Below are positions 52,461 to 62,300 of a stretch of 64,000 bases of DNA, one piece after another (the first letter of the stretch is position 1; every line of letters begins with the position of its first letter). The translations under genes were made by a program, and so were the position numbers. The notes under the pieces are model-generated. The model was given only the letters and a program-made list of their open reading frames with translations. It was not told where the DNA came from and did not search any database. Source of the DNA: Karalla daura (Eukaryota; Chordata; Actinopteri; Chaetodontiformes; Leiognathidae); contig CM055201.1 in NCBI GenBank assembly GCA_029224185.1, forward strand, positions 2,323,418 through 2,387,417, in the 5' to 3' direction.

Positions 52461-52786
52461 CCAATGAAGGTGTTCCATTTTGGGCGGACTATTTGAACGC
52501 ACCAAACTGCGGCTCTCTGATTGGTTCACGCAAACATCAATCAGACAGATCATCGCTTCTGTAAAAACGGGCCGTGTTTGATTCCGCTCGCCTTTATCGG
52601 TGGATTGAAGTCATATCATCCCCTTCAGGCCCCACCAACTGCTCGTTTACGCTAGAAAATAGATCTAAAAGAGGAAAACATTAGATAAACGCTGTCATTT
52701 AAACCGTTAGGTCCGAAATGGAGTCGCCCCCTCTCAACCCAGCCGTCGAGCCCCGGGCGCTGATTGGCTGCTACACTGTGACGTCA
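52461..52786 (+). promoter_or_regulatory. ccng2: ccng2 promoter with CCAAT boxes, CDE/CHR-like element and CRE
   Basis: Seen: CCAAT at 52461-52465; reversed CCAAT (ATTGG) at 52520-52524 and 52763-52767; GGCGG (52483-52487), four bases, then TTTGAA (52492-52497), the spacing of a CDE/CHR tandem; a forkhead-like GCAAACA at 52530-52536; and a perfect CRE TGACGTCA at 52779-52786. Known for mammals: CCNG2 is a FOXO target and CDE/CHR elements bind DREAM/MuvB. Use of these sites here is inference. Confidence 0.5.
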
Positions 52787-52799
52787 CCGAGTGGGCGTG

Positions 52800-52908
52800 A
52801 TCGTTGTGAACATCAACAAAAGAGAGAATAAGGAGAAAGGAAAGAGACAAGAGGGGCGAACCGACACAGCCGAGAGGAACGATATGAAGATTTAACTTAA
52901 AGCAGCAG
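52800..52908 (+). other. ccng2: Putative ccng2 non-coding first exon
   Basis: Ends at AGCAGCAG|GTAGAG (52908/52909) and can splice to the acceptor TCTCGCAG at 54171-54178. It contains a short frame ATG AAG ATT TAA. The 5' limit is a guess placed just after the CRE. Confidence 0.4.
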
Positions 52909-54207
52909 GTAGAGTACATCTTAACTAATTTATTTACATGATTTCTGTTTGACACACACACGGATCCGCTGAACTGCATTTGATTTACACTCGAACTGAA
53001 AGAGGAAGAGGGCTCACCACTCGACAGTAGGGCATTAATTTATTCATAATTCAAGTCAAAATGTATTACTCGCTGCTTTTATAGTAGTAACTGGTACATC
53101 TGACTGCCTTATGTTTTCCTTGTGGAAATAATCTCGGTTTCGGAAGAGATCCGTTTCGATTAGGCTGGGCTTGTTGCTGCTGAGGGAAACCTTCCTTTCT
53201 GTAAGCATACACTGTTTATATCCACCAGTGTTTCCTAGGCTTTGCTCTTTTGAACACCCTAAAACATCGACTTAACGTCGGTTTACACGAAGGCTTTCCA
53301 CACAGCAGTCAAATATGTGTTTGTTTTCGTCTTTTTTTTCTCTCTCGCCTGAATCCACCTCTCTTCCTTTAAGAAAAGAACTGGGTTACGGTTCACAGAG
53401 AGGCTTTTAATCCTGTTCTGGTCGATTAAGTCAGTGATTCCACCCTGCACTATAATGTATGTTCTGTGTACTAAATGTTTTGGCTTGGTGATCGTGTTAT
53501 AAACGTCTAATAAGACGGGTTTAAGGGTTGAGGGCTACAGCCCGGCCCCTCCCCCAGCGGCTTCCCCTGCTTTACCCCGCACAGTCTCTATCGCTGCTTT
53601 TCCATTTCACCGGGCAGAAACGACCACGAACGGACGTTTTCACGCTTTAAAACGCGTCCTGATGCCTTTTTTTTTTAGCTCATCATCAAACCGAGCGAGC
53701 GTCGAAAACAATTTTTTTCCCCTGCCTTCGGGAGGACGGGGGAGGCGTCTACGCTCGGTAAACTGACACCGGAGCCCAGCTGAGGGAAGTGGGCCGGGCT
53801 CTGACCCCGTAGGCCCGACTCCGTCACAGAGAGACGGCCCTGGCTGTAAAAATACTACAAACACAGCCCCGAAATAGAAACCGGCCTTTACACAACCACC
53901 GCTACCCCAATCGGGATCCGAACTGTCCAGCTCGTCATTTGCATCCACGGGAAACCAAGGGGTCATCCGTGGCCTCTGGAATGACAATTGCGATGCAGGT
54001 TGTTTTATTACCGCTTTACTATATAGTCACACAGTGGCATCTCCTTTACACCGGTCGCTAAAAGGCACCTTTGCTCTGCCACTGCCGCGTCAAAGTGAAA
54101 GTGAGACAGATTGCCGTTGTTTTTGTGTATCGCCGGTACGCTTTGGACCTGAGTCCCGGATGCTCGTCTGTCTCGCAGGTGTGAAGAACTGCCCCAGTGC
54201 CGCGGAC

Positions 54208-56997
54208 ATGGACGCCTTTAAGCTGATGAAGGAGCTGAGGGTGAACTACGAGCAGGAGGGTTACTATCTGCCCAGAGAGACGGGCCTGAGCCTCATCGAG
54301 TCCACCATGCAGGTGAGAGCGGCCGGGAGGCTCCTCGGGAGCGATGGGGAGTGCCATGTCATGCTCCAGGGCCGACCCGCTCTCCTAACACAGTGTGCCG
54401 AGCGCTCAGCGCTAGGCCGGCAGGTTAATGAACAGCTGCCCTTTGCATTACAGGATGACGGCAGGATCTCAGCCAAGTGCAGAGACGCCAAAGTGGAGGA
54501 CCTGTGGAGTCTGACCAGCTTCTTCGGTTACAGCACTCACACCTTCGTCCTGGCCGTAAACCTGCTGGACAGATTCCTGGCCATGATGAGGGTACGAGAC
54601 ACCCACCTGTCAGGAGCAGGCAGACATAAATAGTGCAGGAAACGCCGTTTCAAGTTGTTCAAACAGTGCATTTCTCACCCCGCCCGTGGCCCACCTCAGA
54701 TCCAGCCCAAGCACCTGTCCTGCGTCAGCCTCAGCTGCCTCCACATGGCGGCCAAGGTGACGGAGGAGGAGTGCAACCTGACGCCCACCGACGAGCTCAT
54801 CCGCATCGGCCAGTGCCGGTTCACCGTGTCCGACCTGGGCCGCATGGAGAAGATCGTGGCCGAGAAGCTGGACTTCCAGTCCAAAGCCGTCACTGCCTTA
54901 ACCTTCCTGCACCTGTACCACCGGATCGTGCTGTCGCACTCGGCCGACAGGTGAGAGCCGAGGGCGTGGACGAAACCAGCCGCTGTTTTAAGGGGTTTTT
55001 TTTGTGTTTCTCCGCATCGCTCTAGCCCCACTTCACCTCCGCCGCTCAGCCTGCTCGGAAAGTTGAAGGAGCGGTGGGGGGGGGAATCGTTTCACCGTTA
55101 CACCGTTGTTGTGCGCTGCCTGTAGTGGCGCCACGAGCCACAGCACCCTCTACTTCTGCTCGGCGTCACCCGCGCCCACTTGCCGAGGCCGTTCCGCGTC
55201 TCCGGGTGTTGCATAAAACACCAGCACGGGTCCCAACTGTGTGCAGGCAGATTTTTTCCCAGGCCTTTGATTGGCCCGGCGGGTCCCCACCACGGCTCCG
55301 AGCGAAGTGCGGCGACAGGATTTGTTGTTCGCGGCCTCTGGCAACGAGGCCTCGCACTTAGATAACCTTGGCCCGGCGCTAAGCTTTTGGGTGTGCTCCG
55401 ATTTGGTTCAGAACACGTTGTTCACGTTGGACCCCCCCCCCCCCCACATACACGGTGTTCGCTTTTATCCGACCCCTTCGGGCTCTTTTCACCATCTGCG
55501 GCAAATGCGCAGATTCCCATGTCGTGACGGTCGATTTGTGCCACTGACCTGAAAACAAACCCGAACCTTTGTCTCTATGTGTGTGTGTGTGTGTGTACAG
55601 GAAGGAAACCCTAAGCCTGGAGAAGCTGGAGGCTCAGCTCAAAGCCTGTCTGTGCCGGATCTCCTTCTCCAAAGCAAAGGTAGGACTTCCTCGCCCCGGG
55701 GTCGGAGGTTAGGCGGGATTACAGCAGCTCAGCAGTCTGACGATATGGGAGGATGTTTTTTTTGAGGGATGCTATGACCTTAAGCGACAGCAACACACGT
55801 TGAGCACTGACCGCATGTCTCTTGGCGTGTGTCTGTCCATCCAGCCTTCTGTCCTGGCCCTGTCCCTCCTGAGGCAGGAGATTGCTGCTCTTCAGTCCGG
55901 GGACATGCTGGAGATAGCCTATCACATCCAAAGACACTTGAAGGTAAACGCACGTCTATGGCGGCGCCACTCAACCTACCAAAACAAAACCAGACGGGAC
56001 AGTTTGCGTTTCCAACACTCAGCACAACAGCTCAGACAAATCCTTTCAGAGGAAATTACAGTGAAAACTGTTATATGAAAGAAAAACAACTAAGTGCCAG
56101 TGTCAGCTCATGATATATTGGATCATATCGCAACAGAAACTCTTCAGGGTAACCCGGCCTAACAAACAGCTTGATAACAGGCTGGCTCCTTACTAGAAGC
56201 GGCCTCTAGGTACTTTCCTGCTTCCCCTCCTTTCTCCATTGACGTCCCGCAATCAAGCGATAAACTTTCCCCCAGAGTGCGGTTTTACTTTTGATTTCAC
56301 ACCACGAAGAAGCGATTTCATGCTCCCAGCGGCTGTCGCCTCGGCTCTCACTTTGACCCTGCTGCGTGCCCGTTGCTCCGGGCCTGCCGCTTAAAGGTCC
56401 GGGTGTTATGTCACGGGCAGATGGGGTTTCACGCCTAGAACCTTCAAGGCAGAGGCCCTCTAGCCTGGTTTCTCCCCACCCGCCGACACAGAAACAGGCC
56501 GGTGTCGCCCTTCCGGGAACACTGAAACGACCGCAAAGTGCGCCGGAAACGCACCCGCGTGAACTCTGTCCCGCTTGGCTTTCAGATCGCGGACGGCGAG
56601 CTGCTGCTGTGGAGCGAGCGCGTGGCCCTGTGCCTGTCCGACTACGCCTCCCCGGAGTGCAGCAGGCCCGACCACCGCAAGCTGCAGTGGATCGTGTCCC
56701 GCCGCACCGCCAAGAACCTGCACAGCCACCGCAGCGCGCCCGAGCTGCCCACCATCCCCGAGGGCCGCTGGGACGAGAGCGAGAGGTGAGGGCCCGGGCC
56801 TGGCCCTGAACACACACACACACACACACACACAGAAACACACGAACACACACACACACACACACACAGAAACACACCCGGACCCGCCTGGCTAGACACA
56901 CGGCACTGTTGGAAAATAGCCAGCCCCTTCCACAACAACACGGCCGCATGTGGTTAAATGGACGCAGACGCGCCCTGTGTGTCATCACACGTACACG

Positions 56998-57060
<63 letters not shown>

Positions 57061-57557
57061 CCCAGGCTTGTGTATCTGACGTCGACCGCGTCACAAACGG
57101 AGTGTTGCTCGGCCCCCCGCGCTGTGACGCAACACTCCTGTGAGGAAACGGGCGAGATTCTGTTGTGTTGCAACAGCACGCCTCATACACGCAGACAGAC
57201 CAGCCCCTCCCCCCCCCCCTTCCCCTCCCCTCCCCTCCCCTCCCCTCCCCTCCCCCGTGCATGTCGGGGCCTCTCTTATCTCCGGGCGTCTATCCGAGTG
57301 TTTCCGTGACATCACGCGGGGGCGTGGGCGCCGCGGCCCTTACGTAACGGGCAGCCCAGAGCGAACACACCCGGAGCCGGAGGAGGGAGCGGGGCCCGGG
57401 GCCCTGAGTCAGCCGACGAGTCAGCTGACGAGTCAGCCGACGAGTCAGCCCGGGTCACAATGGGACGACGCGCCTGCAGTCGGCCGATCAGAAACCCGGC
57501 CGCGCCCACGTCCAGTCGTCATCGTTTCACTTTCGAGCGGTTCCAGTCGTCTGAACG

Positions 57558-57610
<53 letters not shown>

Positions 57611-57754
57611 TGCGTTCGCAGCGAGGACTCCAGCGAGGACACGATGAGCTCGGGCGAGGAGTCCCTGAGCGGCTCCCTGGGCAGCGACGGCGACGACGGC
57701 TACTTCCCCCTGCACCTCCTCCGCCACAAACGCCGGCAGCACCTCCTCACCTGA
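54208..57754 (+). CDS. ccng2: Cyclin G2
   Basis: Atypical cyclin that in mammals restrains the cell cycle and associates with PP2A. Coding exons 54208-54312, 54454-54591, 54700-54950, 55601-55679, 55845-55943, 56586-56785 and 57622-57754 encode 334 residues (human about 344). The start MDAFKLMKEL lies 29 bases after the acceptor at 54178; a longer open frame from 54034 is upstream intron. Landmarks are RETGLSLIES, AKVEDLWSL, FVLAVNLLDRFLAMM, the cyclin box continuing PKHLSCVSLSC, LIRIGQCRFTVSDLGRMEKI, EAQLKACLCRISFSKAK, WIVSRRTAKNLH and ELPTIPEG. The acidic tail ESEDSSEDTMSSGEESLS distinguishes G2 from the shorter cyclin G1. Exons 55601 and 57622 have (TG)n tracts at their acceptors. Confidence 0.96.
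57204..57256. repeat. (CCCCT)n run, minus-strand G-quadruplex candidate
   Basis: Several C4-9 runs separated by single T in the last ccng2 intron. The minus strand reads repeated GGGGA, a classical G4-forming pattern. (CA)n tracts lie nearby at 56810-56876 and 57009-57059. Confidence 0.85.
57405..57450. repeat. Tandem 12-mer with AP-1/MARE half-sites
   Basis: Four copies of a unit like GAGTCAGCCGAC, the first beginning TGAGTCAGC, the NF-E2/AP-1 consensus. It lies in the last ccng2 intron. Confidence 0.8.
57560..57606. repeat. (TG)n microsatellite before ccng2 last exon
   Basis: About 23 TG units, then GCGCGTGCGTTCGCAG and the exon at 57622. Confidence 0.95.
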
Positions 57755-58900
57755 CGCCTCAGCCGCCACGTGCCTCGTCCCCCACCCCCCCTACCCCCTA
57801 ACCCCCACCCCCCCCACCCCCACACACCGCCAACCTCCCCCTCTTTAACTTATTGTCCGGTGAAACCCCTTCCCGGTAGACTCCCTAGTTTAGTTTAGCT
57901 CGTAGACGTGGTGGCGGTGGCGGCGCATGCGGGGACGTCACATTCCAGGGCGCTTTTGCAAAGGCCGTCCCCGGGCGCCGGGGAGTAGTTCGTGTCGTGT
58001 TCGTTTCATAGAATGTTTTTCGGACCGTCACTCGTCCAAGACCGTCGAGGCCCCAGACTCTCGCTCTCTTGCTCTTCCGTTTTCTTCGGACTCGCCAAGC
58101 CGAGCCGCTCGCGGTATTCATTGCTTAGCCTAACTTTGAACACTGTCGTTTCTTAGGAAGGCGGGGGTGGGGGGGGTGGGGGGGGGTGGGGGGGTAGTGG
58201 AAACTTTTAGCCAGCCCCCGTCCTCTCTCTCTCTCTCTCCCCCCCCCCCTCCGCTCTCCTGTCCTTAACGTTCATTTGCACAGTGTGATTTTTCTTTTTC
58301 GGTTTGAAGCGTTTGGTCAGGGCCAGACTGAAGGTCGGGATCGGTTCCCGACCTCGGTTAAGAGGGGGGGGGGGGGTTCTCGACGTCAGTGTGTGTGTGT
58401 GTGTGTGTGTGTGGGGGGGGGGGGGGGTGAAGTGCCTTGCTCCCAGGTAGCAGGTAGAGACAGTCCCAACTGGCTCTGAAGCCGTCGGATCCAACCCCCG
58501 GGCCAACACCCCAGGGTGCTCGTAGAAATACAGTGAACAGATGTGAGCGTGCGTGCGTGCGTGCGTGCGTGTGTGTGTGTGTGTACGCATGACCTGTGTT
58601 CCCACTTGGAGTTGCCAACTTTAGGATGTAGCTTTCAAAAAGTCTTCGGTGTTTTCGAGACTCCCCGGCCGGTTGGTTGTGTGAACAAAAAAAAAACAAA
58701 CAAACAAACAAACAAACAAAAAAACCCTTAAAAATGTAAAAAATGTCAATACAAAAACGTGTAAAACTGTAAATGATGTAAAATGGGAAAAAAAAAAAAC
58801 AATCTGTGAATAGACCTTTGTAGATATTAAGTTATTTATTCTCTTTTTGTCACCTGTGCGGAAAAGCAAAAATCTTATTAAAAAAAAAAAAATCTTGTTT
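57755..58900 (+). other. ccng2: ccng2 3'UTR
   Basis: Contains G-rich runs at 58162-58194, 58363-58377 and 58413-58428, a (TG)n tract and an A-rich CAAA repeat at 58687-58725. It also has the AU-rich nonamer TTATTTATT at 58832-58840 and an ATTAAA variant poly(A) signal at 58878-58883. The AU-rich element fits an unstable cell-cycle mRNA. Confidence 0.6.
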
Positions 58901-59085
58901 TGCATCCGTCGTCTGCCTCTTCTTCCTGTGCTGCTACTGGGCCCGGTTCTCAGCGTCGAGCTGCTGCTGGGGCGAATGGGTCAGTTGCCCTTCAGATACG
59001 GGATGCTCCCCACCTCTCGCAGTACGACTGGACTGGCTTTTGCGCGGTCTTCAATGAGAGCCCAGGTGTGCTTTTCGGTCACGTT

Positions 59086-59399
59086 TTTATTAACAGATTC
59101 ACACGCAGAGGCAGCTCCGGCTTCAGTCGACAACAGGTTGAGGAGCCGCGCATAAGAGCGGTTAAAAAAAAAACAAACACACACAACACGCCCCCCACAA
59201 GACAGAGAGGAAACGGTGCTCGACCCTACCAAAACAGCCTGCGTCCTGCTTCTTCGGTCTCCGGATGACACCGATGGAGCCTCATCCGCTGCTTCGGGTC
59301 GGGTACGATCCATGCGTGTTCACGCCGGGCGAGGTCCGCGTTGTCCTCCACCGTCGGGGAAACGAGAGCGGCTCGGTCCGGCGGGCCCGGGCGATGGGA
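59086..59399 (-). other. taf1c: Putative taf1c 3'UTR
   Basis: TTTATT at 59086-59091 is AATAAA on the minus strand. The 3'UTR would be about 310 bases, ending about 0.2 kb from the convergent ccng2 poly(A) signal. Confidence 0.5.
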
Positions 59400-62300
59400 T
59401 CAGAATCCCATCCGGGACCTCCTCTTCTTGGACTGCGAGCTCTGGGACAGGGACTGGGGGAAAGGGGACCAGCTGGGGTCATCCTGGGACGGCCCGAGCG
59501 CCAGGCTCCTCTGGGACGCGGGGTGCAGGCTGGAGAGCTGGGTGGACGTGGCGGCCGGGCCCTCCATGTCCCGGAGGAAAGGGTCGTCCTGCAACGCGTC
59601 CTCCTGGAGACACAGCGGAGCGCGCGCATGAAGAAGATGCCCCAAGGACTGAGCAACCTCTGGTCCCTGAGCAACGTGGGGGGCCCTACGCTAAAAAGAC
59701 ATCGTCCATCCTCATCTGGCTATGTCCATCTAGCTGTGTACATTTCATGTCTATGGTACTCACTCACTCACTCCACATCACATCACATCACTCCACATCA
59801 CATCACATCACATCACATCACATCACATCACTCCACATCACATCACATCACTCTACATCACATCACATCACTCCACATCACATCACATCACTCCACATCA
59901 CATCACATCACATCACTCCACACCACATCACTCCACATCACATCACATCACTCCACATCACTCCACTCCACATCACATCACATCACTCCACTCCACATCA
60001 CATCACATCACATCACTCCTCTCCACATCACAACACTCCACATCACATCACATCACTCCACATCACATCACATCACATCACTCCTCTCCACATCACATCA
60101 CTCCACATCACATCACATCACTCCACATCACTCCACATCACTCCACATCACTCCACATCACTCCACATCACATCACATCACTCCACATCACATCACACAG
60201 GACGGGGTGCTGAGTGCGCCATCCTCCTTTTACCTGGCTGGAGCACAGGGAGCTGAGGTACTTGTCTGCCAGACGTCTCCTCGCTCTCTGCTTGGAACAG
60301 GTGGAGTCCGTGGCCTGGGGCGGCGAGATGCCTTGGGCTTTGCTGGGCGTGTCCCGCACGTCCTTGCCTTTGGCGCGCTGTGTTGCGGATAGGGGCGTGG
60401 AGACCCTACCGTCCCCGCGCAGAGAGGAGGGAGTGGCGGGTTGGGAGGGCCCGCTCTCCCAACAGCTCTCTGGCGACTCCATGGCCCCATTGGGGGAGCT
60501 GGTGCCCCGGCTGACTGAGGAGGACCAGCCCATGGAGTTGGTGAAGGAGTCCCAGTCTGACTGGTAGGTGGTGGAAGAGGTGAAGCTCCCGGACAGCTCC
60601 AGGGTCTGGCCCGAGGCCCTCCTGGCGGCCTTCTCCCTCCTCCTCTTCATCCTCAGGAACTCCCTCTTGGCCTCCTTGTTGCGTCCCAGGTTCTCGTCCC
60701 ACCAGTACCTCCACGCGTCGTGGCCCTGCCAGGAGACGGTGAGCCGCTGGCTCAGGGGATCCGTCCACTGGTCGGCGTCCACCGCGATGGGCATTGGGAC
60801 CAGGTCCAGAGGCTGCTGTAAGCTGGACACCACGCTGTGCACCAGCACCGAGCCCGCGCACGTCCTCAGGTCGTGCGCCAGGCTCGTCATTCCCTGCCCG
60901 TCCGCCGTGCCCTGTGGCAGGGAGAGGAAGCCTCCGCCGTCCACGGTGGTGCGGAGCAGCCGGAGCCGGTGCTGCCTGTTCTCGCGGGGCTTCTTCAGCA
61001 GCTTGCGGAACCAGCGTTTCCATGCGAGCAGAGTGCCGCTGCTCGCCTTCCTCGCCGGCTGGGAGCTGCGCGGGGGGGCGGGCGCCGGCGCCGTCCCTTC
61101 ACCGTCGGCCAACTCCTCCAGAGACCATGCACACACGCCGTGCGGCAGGTCCTCGTCGGCACCTCGGCTCCTCTGCGGCGTCTCCGGCACCCAGCACTGG
61201 TCCGCTGACGCCCGAGGCAGGCTGGCTGGCTGCTCGGCGCTGCACGTGTTGGGCACCACCACCTCGGAGTCCGTTCGGAGGTACTCGGGGCTCCGCTCGC
61301 GCGATGCCGGTGAACGGGGCTCGTCGGACCGCTCGGGCTCCAGGGTCTGGTAGAAAATGTCCCCCGCTTCCGTCAGCTGCAGGACGCACAGGCACTCCTC
61401 CGCGCCCTCGGAGCTTCCTCCTTCCATCCGGATGCAAGTCAAACCTGGGGAAACGCGTGGAATGCAGAAACGAATGACTGGGCACTCCCCGGCAAGAAGG
61501 CATCCCAGCCTTACAGCCGAACGGACGGCGCACAGACCTATGGCAGGCGAGGACAGCCTGCCGGTTGCCAGGTCCAGACGGTGAGGGATCTGAACGGGAA
61601 GGTGATTCAGACTGTCTTGGGGTGTGAGCAGAAACTGACGAGGTCCGCAGCTGAAGCAGGGCTCTGCCTTGCCACCTGAACACACACAGGATTATACCCA
61701 GAAGGGTTACATCAGAACAGAACCGAAACGTCCATGCGACCATGACGCTGCCAACGAGTGAAGCAAATCAACAGTGTGCTGGAGAGCTCCCTGCCGTCCA
61801 CTGACCCGAGTACTGCATCATGGTGATCTCCTGAGAGCAAGAGGAGCCGAGCAGCACCTTGGTGGTCCTGGCGCCGTCCGCCGACGGGCCCGAGGCGGGC
61901 GAGCCGGGAACGACGTGGCAAAACATGGGGGGGGACTGCATCATGTGATCCCACTTGAGCATGGGCACATTCGGGAAGCGCTCGTCCATGATGTAGGCGG
62001 AGAACTGCGAGCGAGAGACGCGGAGACAGAGCGGGACAGAGGGAAACGGGGAGAGAGAGAGAGAGAGAGAGACAGACGCAGGAGAGTCGCTGAAGATGAC
62101 TTCACAGCAACCCAGCACGGCCTTGAACGCACTCTCGTCCAACCCTCTTCTCTGACCTTTTTGCTCACTGCACGAAACTCAATTCTCGTCCAGCCCCCAG
62201 CCTTTTTCAGTAGCAGGGAACATACCATTTTACCCTTTGTCGGCTCACGCTACTGCACCTGAACGCAACGATCTCACGAGGTGAACTACGACGGTTTCAC

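Noticed and set aside
54034..54207. Longer N-terminus for cyclin G2
   Set aside because: The stretch contains a clear acceptor (TCTCGCAG at 54178) and no family similarity, so it is intron or leader.
56206..57054. Minus-strand 282-codon Cys/Val-rich frame
   Set aside because: Built from (CA)n repeats plus the antisense of ccng2 exon 56586-56785.
59216..60392. Plus-strand open frames of 346 and 375 codons
   Set aside because: They are mostly the CATCA satellite read as His/Ile/Thr/Ser repeats, and their ends are antisense to taf1c exons.
60568..61353. Plus-strand 261-codon open frame
   Set aside because: It is the antisense shadow of the large taf1c exon 61444-60234, whose minus-strand translation matches a known family and ends in proper splice sites.
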